Source: Nocardia flavorosea
GTDB taxonomy: Bacteria; Actinomycetota; Actinomycetes; Mycobacteriales; Mycobacteriaceae
NCBI RefSeq assembly: GCF_015477805.1
Contig: NZ_JADLQL010000002.1
Coordinates: 1,054,001 to 1,118,000 of the forward strand
Length of the DNA: 64,000 nucleotides
Direction of reading: 5' to 3'
Numbering within the stretch: the first letter of the stretch is position 1; the number at the start of each line of letters is the position of its first letter. The translations under genes and the position numbers were made by a program. Positions 55,804-64,000 of this stretch are shown here, one piece after another. The notes under the pieces are model-generated. The model worked only from the letters and a program-made list of their open reading frames with translations. It was not told where the DNA came from and made no database searches.

Positions 55804-56071
55804 TCTCCGCGGACCGCCGTCGTGGTCGCGTGCTGCGGCGGATCGGCCGGGGTGCTCGACCTGCGCCCCGAAACGGGAACATCCGAGAGGGTGACCATCG
55901 CCACCGGTGGCCGCACACCGCAGCACGCCGGGTTCCACCCCGGCGTTCCCAGCGAGGGGCGCAGATCCGGCCCGTGTCTTCTTCTACTGGTACCGGCGGC
56001 AGCCGAGCCGGGGCCGGACGCGACGCTGGGCGGTGAGCGGGACCCCCGATCGCCACCCGGGGGGGGTGAGT

Positions 56072-56100
56072 TTGACCCGGTAGAACTGTATAAGTACCCT
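56072..56100 (+). promoter_or_regulatory. Promoter of rpmH
   Basis: TTGACC at 56072-56077 and TACCCT at 56095-56100 are 17 bases apart, a good housekeeping-sigma arrangement, 135 bases upstream of rpmH. Confidence 0.6.
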
Positions 56101-56234
56101 CGTACAGTCACCCTCGGCGTGGTGACCGTCCTGTGCTGACCACCTTCCAGGACGGTGACGCCGAACCGACATCTAGAGAATCACCGAAAGCTTCGGGCGC
56201 CCTCGGGTGCCCACCAATTCGAGGAGTGTTGACC

Positions 56235-56378
56235 GTGGCCAAGGGCAAGCGGACGTTCCAGCCGAACAACCGTCGTCGGGCGCGGGTCCACGGTTTCCGT
56301 CTCCGGATGCGGACCCGTGCGGGCCGCGCCATCGTCTCGGGGCGGCGCCGTAAGGGCCGCGCCAGCCTCACCGCCTGA
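56235..56378 (+). CDS. rpmH: Ribosomal protein bL34
   Basis: 47 residues, strongly basic, with the family pattern [21 protein letters not shown] and ending in GRASLTA. The GTG start has GAGGAG 8 bases upstream. It opens the conserved rpmH-rnpA-yidD-yidC-jag-rsmG group right of dnaA. Confidence 0.97.
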   Translation: MAKGKRTFQPNNRRRARVHGFRLRMRTRAGRAIVSGRRRKGRASLTA

Positions 56379-56483
56379 TCACCGACCGAAGTCGGTGCCC
56401 GATGCCCGGTCCGCCGAACCCTGTGACCCACGCCGCCGGTAACCCTGCCGGTTCGGCGGCTTCGATGATGTCCGGGTGCCCGG

Positions 56484-56879
56484 GTGCTTCCTGAGCGGTA
56501 TCGGCTGCACCAGCGTGCCGATTTCTCCCGAACGGTACGGCGCGGGCGGCGCGCCGGAAAGCGGGATCTCGTCGTCCATGCTCTGGTGGATCTCCCGGAC
56601 CCGGGTGATCCACAGGTCCGGGTCCGGTTCGGTGGCCCGCGATTCGGACTGATCGTCAGCAAGGCGGTGGGTCCCGCGGTCGTCCGGCACCGCGTGGCCC
56701 GCCGCCTGCGTCATATCTGTGCCGAACTGACCGCGGATATCTCCGCCGAGGTGGATATCGTGATTCGCGCTCTCCCCGGCGCCGCCGGCGCCGACAGTGA
56801 CGAGCTACGCCGTCAGTTGCGTAGCGGATTACGCCGGCTAGATCTCCGGACGACAGCCGATCCGGGCACTCCGCTATGA
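56484..56879 (+). CDS. rnpA: Ribonuclease P protein component
   Basis: 131 residues. It is the protein cofactor that helps the RNase P RNA remove tRNA leaders. The RNR-type motif appears as RFGLIVSKAVGPAVVRHRVARRLRH. A GTG start at 56484 gives the expected LPERYRLHQRADFSRTVRRG. Its stop overlaps the yidD ATG (ATGA). Confidence 0.95.
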   Translation: MLPERYRLHQRADFSRTVRRGRRAGKRDLVVHALVDLPDPGDPQVRVRFGGPRFGLIVSKAVGPAVVRHRVARRLRHICAELTADISAEVDIVIRALPGAAGADSDELRRQLRSGLRRLDLRTTADPGTPL

Positions 56880-57223
56880 GTGCCCGTACCTCACCCATGG
56901 CCGCCGTCGTCCGATGGCCGGCAAATATTCTGATCTTCTCGATCGAGCTGTACCGGACCTATGTCTCCCCGACCCGGATGCCGGTCTGCCGGTTCACCCC
57001 TACCTGTAGCGAGTACGCGGTGACCGCCCTGCGCACCCGGGGACTGATTGTCGGCCTCGGACTGACGGTCGTGCGATTGGCCAAATGCGCCCCCTGGCAC
57101 CCTGGTGGATGGGATCCCGTGCCGGAGCGGCAGCGCAGTGTCGGCCACGACGACCCGCGGCCCAAAGCTTGTAAGGGATCACCGCACGCGGTGATCGGTG
57201 ACACTACCGACGGGAGTGCATAG
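56876..57223 (+). CDS. yidD: Membrane protein insertion efficiency factor YidD
   Basis: 115 residues with the family core [23 protein letters not shown] and a C-terminal [13 protein letters not shown] motif. A membrane-associated amphipathic helix precedes it. It aids YidC-dependent insertion. It overlaps rnpA and ends 4 bases before yidC. Confidence 0.96.
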   Translation: MSARTSPMAAVVRWPANILIFSIELYRTYVSPTRMPVCRFTPTCSEYAVTALRTRGLIVGLGLTVVRLAKCAPWHPGGWDPVPERQRSVGHDDPRPKACKGSPHAVIGDTTDGSA

Positions 57224-57227
57224 AGCC

Positions 57228-58319
57228 GTGCTCGATTTCATCTACTACCCGGTGTCCTGGATCCTCTGGTTCTGGCATCGGGTCTTCGGCTTCGCGTTCG
57301 GGGCCGATAACGGCCTGTCCTGGGCGCTGTCCGTGGTTTTCCTCGTCTTCACGCTCCGCTTGGTGCTCTACAAGCCCTTCGTGAGACAGGTCCGTACCAC
57401 CAAGCAGATGCAAGAACTGCAACCGCAGATCAAGGAACTGCAGAAGAAGTACAAGAACGACCGCCAGAAGATGGCGCTGGAGATGCAGAAGCTCCAGAAG
57501 GATCACGGCTTCAACCCGCTCATGGGCTGCCTGCCGATCCTGGCCCAGGTTCCCGTGTTTCTCGGCCTGTTCCACGTGCTGCGTTCGTTCAACCGCACCG
57601 GTACCGGTTTCGGCCAGCTCGGGATGGATCCGTACACCAACGCGCATACGCCGAACTATGTCTTCAACGTCGAGGATGTCCAGTCGTTCCTGAGCGCACG
57701 TATCTTCGGCGCGCCGATCTCCGCGTTCATCACCGCACCGTTCGAAGAGTTGCAGGCGTTCGCCGATTACGGCGGTACTCCGAGTCGGCTCAGCATTGCC
57801 GCGGTCGCGATCCCGCTCATGGTGATCGCCGCGGTCGCGACCCATTTCAACGCGCGGGCGTCGGTCGCCCGGCAGAGTGCCGAAGCGGCAGCCAACCCGC
57901 AGGCCGCGATCATGAACAAGCTGGCGTTGTGGGTGTTCCCGTTCGGCGTCCTGATCGGTGGCCCGTTCCTGCCCATCGCCGTCCTGCTGTACTGGGTGTC
58001 CAACAACATCTGGACCTACGGTCAGCAGCATCTCGTTTTCGGTCGGATGGCCAAAGAAGAGGAAGCCAAGCGGCAGGCCAAATTGGAGAAGCAGGCCAAC
58101 AACGCGCCCAAGCCCGGAGCCAAGCCGGTCGACACCCGGAAGAAGCAGACGGCTGCACCGGCCGCTGGTTCCGAGGAAGACGCTGCCGACGGTAAGCCCA
58201 ACGCGAACGGGTCGACTCCCGCCAAGACGAACGCGAAACCGAAACAGGGCCAGCGCCGGCCGGGTGGTCAGAAGCGATCCGGCAACCGCGGTCGCGCCAA
58301 CCAGAAGCGGCGCCGCTGA
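57228..58319 (+). CDS. yidC: Membrane protein insertase YidC
   Basis: 363 residues with five membrane helices ([19 protein letters not shown] first) and the cytoplasmic coiled loop between the first two core helices. [26 protein letters not shown] and [22 protein letters not shown] are the conserved helices. The C-terminal 80 residues are basic and Lys/Pro-rich, as in other Gram-positives, and may contact the ribosome. The GTG at 57228 has GGGAG upstream. Confidence 0.96.
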   Translation: MLDFIYYPVSWILWFWHRVFGFAFGADNGLSWALSVVFLVFTLRLVLYKPFVRQVRTTKQMQELQPQIKELQKKYKNDRQKMALEMQKLQKDHGFNPLMGCLPILAQVPVFLGLFHVLRSFNRTGTGFGQLGMDPYTNAHTPNYVFNVEDVQSFLSARIFGAPISAFITAPFEELQAFADYGGTPSRLSIAAVAIPLMVIAAVATHFNARASVARQSAEAAANPQAAIMNKLALWVFPFGVLIGGPFLPIAVLLYWVSNNIWTYGQQHLVFGRMAKEEEAKRQAKLEKQANNAPKPGAKPVDTRKKQTAAPAAGSEEDAADGKPNANGSTPAKTNAKPKQGQRRPGGQKRSGNRGRANQKRRR

Positions 58320-58344
58320 CGCTCCCCCGCAGACCCCTTGTGAT

Positions 58345-58377
58345 CGGGACACCGGCCGACGGGCGGTCGGTGTCCCG
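58345..58377 (+). terminator. Intercistronic hairpin between yidC and jag
   Basis: A 10-bp perfect stem CGGGACACCG / CGGTGTCCCG with additional inner pairing, 25 bases after the yidC stop. It is more likely an mRNA processing or attenuation element than a full terminator, since jag follows closely. Confidence 0.5.
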
Positions 58378-58398
58378 GCGAGCAGATAAAGGAAAAAT

Positions 58399-58950
58399 AT
58401 GACACTCGAGACCGAAGGTGGCGACGCCACCGCCAGCGCATCCTCCACCGTCGTCGAGCCGGCCGCCGCGGATTCGGCGGCCGACGCCGAGGAAGCCCTC
58501 ATCGAAGAGGGTGAGATCGCGGGCGACTATCTCGAACAACTTCTCGATGTGCTCGACTTCGACGGGGATATCGACCTCGATGTCGAAGGTGATCGCGCGG
58601 TGGTCAGTATCGACGGCGGTAAGGACCTGTCGAAACTGGTCGGCCACAGTGGTGAGGTACTCGACGCACTCCAGGAACTCACCCGCCTGGCGGTGCAGCA
58701 GGCCACCGGTGTGCGGAGCCGGTTGATGCTCGATGTGGCGGGTTGGCGGGCCAAGCGCCGCGCGGATCTCAGCGCCCTGGGCGCAGCGGCCGCGCAGCGT
58801 GTTCTGGAGACGGGTTCGCCCGAGCAGCTCGCTCCGATGACGCCGTTCGAACGCAAGATCGTGCACGATGCGGTCGCCGCGATCGACGGAGTCGCCAGCG
58901 AGAGCGAGGGCGTGGAACCCAACCGGCGCGTTGTCGTCATACCGGACTGA
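58399..58950 (+). CDS. jag: Jag/KhpB-type single-stranded nucleic acid-binding R3H protein
   Basis: 183 residues: an acidic disordered N-terminus (1-40), a KH-like domain (about 45-115) with a GKDLSKLVGHSGEVLDALQELT core, and an R3H domain (about 120-183) containing PFERKIVHDAV. It binds RNA, and in other Gram-positives it influences cell division and envelope synthesis. AAAGGA precedes the ATG. Confidence 0.95.
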   Translation: MTLETEGGDATASASSTVVEPAAADSAADAEEALIEEGEIAGDYLEQLLDVLDFDGDIDLDVEGDRAVVSIDGGKDLSKLVGHSGEVLDALQELTRLAVQQATGVRSRLMLDVAGWRAKRRADLSALGAAAAQRVLETGSPEQLAPMTPFERKIVHDAVAAIDGVASESEGVEPNRRVVVIPD

Positions 58951-58993
58951 GTTTCCCGGGCCGGCCGAGTAGGCGGTTGGCCGGCGGATATGG

Positions 58994-59023
58994 AGGGCCC
59001 GAGTCGCAGCAGACTCGGGCCCT
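58994..59023 (+). terminator. Terminator after jag
   Basis: Twelve-bp arms AGGGCCCGAGTC and complement (58994-59005, 59012-59023) with a 6-base loop, followed by TTCG. Confidence 0.85.
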
Positions 59024-59133
59024 TCGTGTATCCAGGTCCGGCTGCTCGGGAAGGATCCGGGGTCGGGGGCTACGGTAAGAGACCGTAGTAGGTCTATCCG
59101 CTAGAACTCGTCGATCACATCGGACAGAAGGGC

Positions 59134-59147
59134 GTTTCACGTGAAAC
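59134..59147. promoter_or_regulatory. parS site at the rsmG start
   Basis: GTTTCACGTGAAAC is the exact canonical 14-bp parS core. It covers the rsmG GTG start codon at 59141-59143. Confidence 0.85.
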
Positions 59148-59881
59148 CAGAACTCGGCGATTCGGCGGCCCTGGTGTCGCAGTCGCCGCCGCCGGCGGAA
59201 GCGGAGACCGTATTCGGCGAGCGGCTGGGATCGGCGTGTGATTACTGGAGGGCTCTGGCCACCGCCGGGGTGGAGCGCGGACTGATCGGGCCTCGGGAAG
59301 TGCCCCGCCTCTGGGAGCGCCATATCCTCAACTGTGCGGTCGTCGGCGAACTGATCGGTGACGGCGCCTCGGTGGTCGATATCGGCAGCGGTGCGGGCCT
59401 GCCCGGAATTCCGCTCGCTCTCGCCCGGCCGGACCTCCGGATCACCCTTGTCGAGCCGTTACTGCGCCGAACTGTTTTCCTCAAAGAATTCATCGATGCG
59501 GCAGGGCTCGAGATCACCGTGGTGCGGGGCCGTGCGGAACAACCCGGGGTGATCCAGGAGGCGGGCGGCGCCGATGTGGTGACATCGCGGGCCGTCGCGC
59601 CGTTGGCGAAGCTTGCGGAATGGTCGGTGCCGCTACTGCACGAGCACGGACATATGCTCGCGCTCAAAGGTTCGAGTGTCGCCGAGGAACTGGAACGGGA
59701 CAGAGTGGCAGTCGAACGGACCGGAGCCGGAAATTTCGCGGTCCTGGAATGCGGAGCCGGGATAGTCGATCCCCCCACTGTCGTTCTTTCCGCCGAACGT
59801 CTGCGTCGTTCGGAGCGGCCGTCCAAACGACCGAAGAAGCGCACCCGCGCGCAGCGGCGGGAGGAAACAGGGCAAGCCTGA
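59141..59881 (+). CDS. rsmG: 16S rRNA (guanine-N7) methyltransferase
   Basis: 246 residues, the GidB protein that methylates G527 of 16S rRNA; its loss gives low-level streptomycin resistance in relatives. SAM-binding motif [17 protein letters not shown], then [21 protein letters not shown]. The GTG start lies within the parS core (59134-59147); no other in-frame start with a better site was seen. The C-terminus ends in a basic Lys/Arg run. It is preceded by the jag terminator, so it has its own promoter, perhaps near 59060-59110. Confidence 0.95.
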   Translation: MKPELGDSAALVSQSPPPAEAETVFGERLGSACDYWRALATAGVERGLIGPREVPRLWERHILNCAVVGELIGDGASVVDIGSGAGLPGIPLALARPDLRITLVEPLLRRTVFLKEFIDAAGLEITVVRGRAEQPGVIQEAGGADVVTSRAVAPLAKLAEWSVPLLHEHGHMLALKGSSVAEELERDRVAVERTGAGNFAVLECGAGIVDPPTVVLSAERLRRSERPSKRPKKRTRAQRREETGQA

Positions 59882-59923
59882 TCCCGGGCTCGGTTTCCTG
59901 CCACTCCCCCGCTCCGGCATCGA

Positions 59924-59939
59924 TGTTTCCCGTGAAACG
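59924..59939 (-). promoter_or_regulatory. parS variant 2
   Basis: TGTTTCCCGTGAAACG, whose reverse complement CGTTTCACGGGAAACA is identical to the site at 60610-60625. Confidence 0.78.
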
Positions 59940-60609
59940 TCCGCGTGCTCATGTGCTGCGATGGACTGATGATCGAGCGATGTGGGCTGAGCCCCGCGGC
60001 CGGCCACCGGGCCGACCTTGTCGAAACGGAGCGATCCCGGGCGGCGACTGCAGGCTGATCCCGGCATATCCTCCCCGTGACGAACGCGCTGTGCTCCTAG
60101 CGCCTCGCCGGATGAATCACCTGTCTCGGGACGCAGAATCTCGGGCCCCGGGTCCCGGCCGCGCATCCCGGACCGAGTCGGCGGCACGTCGGGGCGATAG
60201 GGGGTCGAGTAGAGGTGAGTGCAGGGTCCTCGCCATAGGCCGAATGGGGCCGGTCTGCTGGAATCCGCTGCTGGATCACCTCGAGAAAGACGAGGGCGTT
60301 GTAGCTGCGGTATCGGCTGTGTGGACGAGGTTATGCGCCGGCTGCCTGGTGTCCGCGAGCACTGCCGGTACCTGTGCGCCGGGCTGCCCGGAGTGCCCGA
60401 ATCTTCGGGCGGTTGGCTACTGAGTGCGGTCCCCCGAGAGATCGGATCGGTCGGAGGTGTGCAGGTATGGGCTGGGTCGTGGTCCTCGCGGAATCGGCCG
60501 GCGCTAACCCGCCGCCCGGCTGGGGGGTTCGCAGCTTTCGGGGATGGTTGTTTCGGTCCGGACAAGGCGTTTGGCCGACCTGTCGCGGATGCGATCCGGC
60601 GGACATCCG

Positions 60610-60625
60610 CGTTTCACGGGAAACA
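60610..60625 (+). promoter_or_regulatory. parS variant 3
   Basis: CGTTTCACGGGAAACA, with the CACGGG centre in place of CACGTG and an outer mismatch. Confidence 0.78.
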
Positions 60626-60809
60626 TTGAGAGTTGCCCGTGTGCGACTCGTTCCCGCGGCCGCGGTCTGGTCTGCCGCACGTATCCGGCCATCGGCCTCG
60701 ACATCTTCGTCACTGTGACGGAAACGTGCCCATAGTCCTCCTGCCACGGCTGCCGACGCGCGACCTTCGCAAAGTAGTCGCGGTGCCCTTCGAGCGCCGC
60801 GGGCGCTTA

Positions 60810-60825
60810 TGTTTCACGGGAAACA
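60810..60825 (+). promoter_or_regulatory. parS variant 4
   Basis: TGTTTCACGGGAAACA, within larger perfect 11-bp arms (60805-60815 and 60820-60830). Confidence 0.82.
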
Positions 60826-61571
60826 TAAGCGGCTACAGGGCGCGACGGTAAGGCAGGGCGGCCCAGGCGACCGGTGTCTATACCGGACTGTTGCTGTTCG
60901 ACTTCTTCCACGTCCGCAGTGCACATCTCACTTTCGATCCCCGACCGATCTCAGGGTGAAGAGCCCCTCTGTCACCGACGACTACTTCCAGGCACACCCT
61001 CCGGCTGTTGCATCGCGGTGCCGGCGAGGGGAACGACGGGTGCGGGTAATGGGGCAGGACGAAGACCGGGGCCCGCGTCGGCGGCAACGGTGCCGGCGAA
61101 TCCAACCCCATGGCGAATCGGACGGTGAGGATGCTCATCTCGGCGACCGGCGTTCTCCGACCGGTGTCCAGAACCGCTCCCCCGAAGGAAGGGACCGTCG
61201 CATCGGTCTCGACGAGTGCCCGGACCACGGTTACCACAATGGCCGGCTGTGTTCAGAGGTGGGACCGTCGAAGAGTGCTCCGAGCACATTCCGGCCGTCC
61301 TCGGCTTTCATTGCGTGGCGTCCGCATGCGCCACCGTCCCTACGGCGTCGCGCGTCAGTACGCGCGGAGGTGTCGGGCTGAACGAGGATGGTGAAGCTGC
61401 GCCCGCTGTTCGGCGCCGAGATGCCGGGCCTGCAAGGTCGTCCTCGATCAGGGGCGAGGGACTGGGCGGTGCTTGCCGCTGGATATGGGTGGCCGGCCAC
61501 ATCGCGGTAGGAAGCCGCAACCGTGGCGACGAGTGAGCTGCGGAGTGAGCGGGTGCGTGTGGAACAGACGA

Positions 61572-61587
61572 TGTTTCCCGTGAAACA
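61572..61587 (-). promoter_or_regulatory. parS variant 5
   Basis: TGTTTCCCGTGAAACA, the reverse complement of the site at 60810, within 10-bp perfect arms (61568-61577 and 61582-61591). Confidence 0.82.
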
Positions 61588-61977
61588 TCGTCCCGGGGAG
61601 ACCGCGCGGCGGTGAACGTGTTTCCAGGGGATGAATTCAGGAGACTTCCGCGTGTCGCGGGCGCGTCGCAGCGATTCAGCTTTCTTCTCGGGCTCGCTGC
61701 TGGCAAGCTATTGGACGTCGGGCGTGAGCGCTGGTGCCACGGTGGAATCTCGGTGTTGCAGCGGTGCAGCTCCGTTCGATCGACCGGCGGCTCGGTGTAC
61801 GCGTCGGAGGAGGTGGCTTCGCATGTCCACGCTGTGCGGCGAAGTCATCCGTCCCGCACGGATGCCGCAGCGTCGGTTGTGGACCGGCAATACGGTCCAG
61901 CACGGCTTGTTTCGACGACACGGTGCCGGCGTCTGTCAGGCCACGTGATCTTGCAGTTCTCGCGTAAGGAGCGGTCT

Positions 61978-62985
61978 ATGTCGAACGGTTCAGCGAATGT
62001 TTCACGGGAAACATCGCGCGTGCCGGGAATGCTGGATGGCAGCAATATCGGCCCGGAGGCATTCGGAAGCACACCGTATGGCCATATCTCCCCCACCGAG
62101 ACGCCGATCGCCGCCGAGGCACACCGCGCGAGCCAGTTAATGCATCCAGGAAAGGTGACAGTGCCCAAACCTCACGAGCAACGCATCATCACCATAGCCA
62201 ACCAGAAAGGCGGAGTCGGAAAGACTACGACAACGGTCAACCTGGCCGCAGCCCTGGCGCATCAGGGGATGAAGGTGCTCGTGATCGATCTCGATCCGCA
62301 GGGCAATGCCAGCACCGCGCTCGGGGTCGAGCATCACTCGGGTATTCCGTCGACCTACGAACTGTTGATCGGCGAAATCAAGGTCCAGGACGCGATTCAG
62401 CAGAGCCCGCACAGTGACAACCTGCTCTGCATCCCGGCGACCATCGATCTCGCCGGCGCCGAGATCGAACTGGTGTCGATGGTGGCTCGGGAGGCGCGGC
62501 TCAAAGGCGCTATCCAGGAAGCCAATATCGCGGGTTACGACATCGATTACGTGATGATCGACTGTCCGCCGTCGCTCGGTCTGCTCACGATCAACGCCAT
62601 GGTCGCGGCCCGGGAAGTCCTGATTCCGATTCAATGCGAGTACTACGCCCTCGAGGGCGTAGGCCAGCTGATCCGGAATATCGGCTTGGTCCAGTCGCAC
62701 CTCAACCCGGAACTGCATGTCTCGACTGTGGTTCTCACAATGTACGACGGCCGGACCAAACTGGCCGATCAGGTGGCCGAAGAAGTGCGCAGTCATTTCG
62801 GTGACGTCGTCCTGCGGTCGGTGATCCCGCGCAGCGTCAAGGTCTCCGAGGCGCCCGGATACGGTATGACGGTCCTCGACTACGACCCGGGTTCCCGCGG
62901 CGCCCTGAGCTATCTGGACGCCGGCCGGGAAATGGCCGCGCGCGGTGCAGCTTGGCAGGCGGCGCTCGCGGAAGGCGCTCAGTGA
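61978..62985 (+). CDS. parA: Chromosome partitioning ATPase ParA
   Basis: 335 residues. After a 65-residue N-terminal extension, the deviant Walker A motif KGGVGKTT is at 77-84, with DLDPQGNAS and DCPPSLGLL (Walker B region) following. It is the dynamic ATPase that segregates ParB-parS complexes. The ATG at 61978 has AAGGAG 6 bases upstream. A parS variant at 61998-62013 encodes residues 7-12 (NVSRET). It is followed by parB 11 bases later. Confidence 0.97.
   Translation: MSNGSANVSRETSRVPGMLDGSNIGPEAFGSTPYGHISPTETPIAAEAHRASQLMHPGKVTVPKPHEQRIITIANQKGGVGKTTTTVNLAAALAHQGMKVLVIDLDPQGNASTALGVEHHSGIPSTYELLIGEIKVQDAIQQSPHSDNLLCIPATIDLAGAEIELVSMVAREARLKGAIQEANIAGYDIDYVMIDCPPSLGLLTINAMVAAREVLIPIQCEYYALEGVGQLIRNIGLVQSHLNPELHVSTVVLTMYDGRTKLADQVAEEVRSHFGDVVLRSVIPRSVKVSEAPGYGMTVLDYDPGSRGALSYLDAGREMAARGAAWQAALAEGAQ
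61998..62013 (+). promoter_or_regulatory. parS variant 6, inside parA
   Basis: TGTTTCACGGGAAACA within the parA coding sequence. Confidence 0.8.
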
Positions 62986-62996
62986 ACGGATCGGGC

Positions 62997-64000
62997 ATGG
63001 CTGTGGACGCGGGCAATGGAAAGGGTAGGCCGGTGAGTCAGTCGAAAAAAGGTGGGCTGGGACGCGGTCTGGCGGCATTGATCCCCACCGGCCCGGCTCC
63101 GGTGGCGACCGGGCTGGGGTCCGAGGCCGCTGATGCGGTGATCGGTCTGGATCCGGGGCCGCGCCCCGCGTCCACCTATTTGCATCAGGTTCCCGAACCT
63201 GTGGAGAGCGCTGATCTCGCTTCGGCAGGCGATGCGGTGTACCGGGAGATCGCGCCCGGGAACATCGAGCCCAATCCGAAACAGCCCCGGCAGTATTTCG
63301 ACGATGAGGCGCTCGCCGAACTGGTCCACTCGATTCGCGAGTTCGGTTTGATGCAGCCGATCGTGGTCCGAGAACTGGAGCCGGGCGGTGACCGCTATCA
63401 GCTCATCATGGGTGAGCGACGCTGGCGGGCCTGCCAGGAGGCGGGGCTGGAAGTTATTCCAGCGATCGTCCGGGAGACCAACGACGACGCGATGCTGCGC
63501 GATGCACTGCTGGAGAATATCCATCGCGTGCAGCTCAACCCGCTCGAAGAGGCGGCGGCTTATCAGCAATTGCTGGAGGAGTTCGGGGTTACGCAGGAAG
63601 AGCTGGCGTCGCGGCTCGGGCGGTCGCGGCCGGTGGTGACCAATATGATCCGCCTGCTGAAACTACCGATTCCGGTGCAGCGCCGGGTCGCGGCCGGGGT
63701 GCTGTCCGCCGGGCATGCGCGGGCACTGCTCGGTCTGGAGGGGGGAGCCGATGCACAGGAGGTGCTGGCCGCCCGGATCGTTGCCGAGGGGCTTTCGGTG
63801 CGGTCCACCGAGGAAGCGGTGAAGCTGTCGAACCGGGAAGAGGAACCGGCCAAGCCGCCGGCGCCGCGCCGGCCCCCTATCCACTCCCCCGGGTTGCAGG
63901 ATGTCGCCGACCGGTTGTCGTCATCGTTCGATACACAGGTTTCGGTGAGTCTCGGCAAGCGGAAGGGCAAGATTGTTGTCGAGTTCGGGTCGGTGGACGA
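62997..64000 (+). CDS. parB: Chromosome partitioning protein ParB, N-terminal part
   Basis: The first 334 residues of ParB; the gene runs off the window. The N-terminus is [13 protein letters not shown] after a short leader, followed by the ParB box GERRWRA at 139-145 (the CTPase/clamp motif) and the helix-turn-helix [24 protein letters not shown] near 195-225. It binds parS and slides as a CTP-dependent clamp. The ATG at 62997 is chosen; an in-frame GTG at 63033 could also start it. The C-terminal dimerisation domain lies outside the window. Confidence 0.97.
   Translation, partial: MAVDAGNGKGRPVSQSKKGGLGRGLAALIPTGPAPVATGLGSEAADAVIGLDPGPRPASTYLHQVPEPVESADLASAGDAVYREIAPGNIEPNPKQPRQYFDDEALAELVHSIREFGLMQPIVVRELEPGGDRYQLIMGERRWRACQEAGLEVIPAIVRETNDDAMLRDALLENIHRVQLNPLEEAAAYQQLLEEFGVTQEELASRLGRSRPVVTNMIRLLKLPIPVQRRVAAGVLSAGHARALLGLEGGADAQEVLAARIVAEGLSVRSTEEAVKLSNREEEPAKPPAPRRPPIHSPGLQDVADRLSSSFDTQVSVSLGKRKGKIVVEFGSVD

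Larger units (their letters stand above)
55563..56234. other. Divergent promoter region of dnaA and rpmH
   Basis: 672 bases with the dnaA promoters and an inverted pair of DnaA boxes on the left half, and the rpmH promoter near 56072-56100 on the right. A G-tract of seven at 56061-56067 precedes the rpmH promoter. No gene. Confidence 0.6.
59882..61977. other. 2.1-kb non-coding parS region between rsmG and parA
   Basis: No frame here has a credible start, codon usage or homology. It contains four parS variants at about 59.92, 60.61, 60.81 and 61.57 kb, with one more in rsmG and one in parA. It is probably the chromosomal centromere where ParB loads. The parA promoter should be near its right edge. 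Confidence 0.75.

Noticed and set aside
53298..56111. A 937-residue frame covering dnaA and upstream
   Set aside because: Sequence before 55562 is low-complexity and covers the promoter and DnaA-box pair; the ATG at 55562 has a strong ribosome site and the family N-terminus.
59633..60565. 310-residue minus-strand frame in the parS region
   Set aside because: It overlaps the end of rsmG, is Arg/Pro/Ser-rich, has no ribosome site, and contains a parS variant as codons.

Overview
The window is a GC-rich actinobacterial chromosome segment spanning the replication origin. It most likely comes from Nocardia or a close relative in the Nocardiaceae. The evidence is the mycobacterium-like gene order around dnaA, a cutinase-family secreted protein, the FhaA-FhaB-PstP-RodA-PbpA-PknA-PknB operon, CrgA, a DLW-39 microprotein, a 6C small RNA and a DnaA with a very long linker. 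No phage, insertion sequence or CRISPR array is visible.

Layout. 1-7.7 kb: end of a histidine phosphatase gene, a secreted cutinase, and gltB-gltD (glutamate synthase) on the minus strand. 8.6-16.9 kb: a DUF4407 membrane protein, then a membrane protein / DUF4129 / MoxR ATPase / DUF58 cluster with RDD and SpoIIM-like membrane proteins. 16.9-17.8 kb: a non-coding stretch ending at tRNA-Leu. 18.1-28.0 kb: the growth and division signalling operon fhaA-fhaB-pstP-rodA-pbpA-pknA-pknB, with tightly overlapping genes and a strong terminator. 28.2-29.8 kb: trpG/pabA, crgA and a PH-domain protein.

30-41.6 kb is an accessory interval: rhomboid protease, drug-type ABC exporter, 6C RNA, two MpaB/DUF2236 oxygenases, thioesterase, cold-shock protein, methyltransferase, and three regulators (XRE, HxlR, TetR), several with clear palindromic operator candidates. 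tRNA-Ala and tRNA-Ile lie in this stretch, separated by an inserted oxygenase/TetR pair.

41.6-55.6 kb is the left side of the origin, all on the minus strand: DLW-39, tRNA-Ile, DUF3566, gyrA, gyrB, dciA, recF, dnaN, oriC (DnaA boxes at about 52.27-52.73 kb) and dnaA. 56.2-64 kb is the right side, all on the plus strand: rpmH, rnpA, yidD, yidC, jag, rsmG, a 2.1-kb non-coding parS region, parA and the start of parB.

The genes act together in replication initiation (DnaA, DnaN, DciA, oriC), topology (gyrase), origin segregation (ParA, ParB, parS), membrane insertion and RNA processing (YidC, YidD, RnpA, Jag) and phospho-signalling control of peptidoglycan growth. The most notable observations are a recurrent asymmetric parS variant in both orientations, perfect DnaA-box dyads at the dciA-recF and recF-dnaN junctions, a 6C RNA followed by a third C-loop hairpin, and a DUF4129 protein that seems to carry the tail of a DUF4350 protein whose core is missing.
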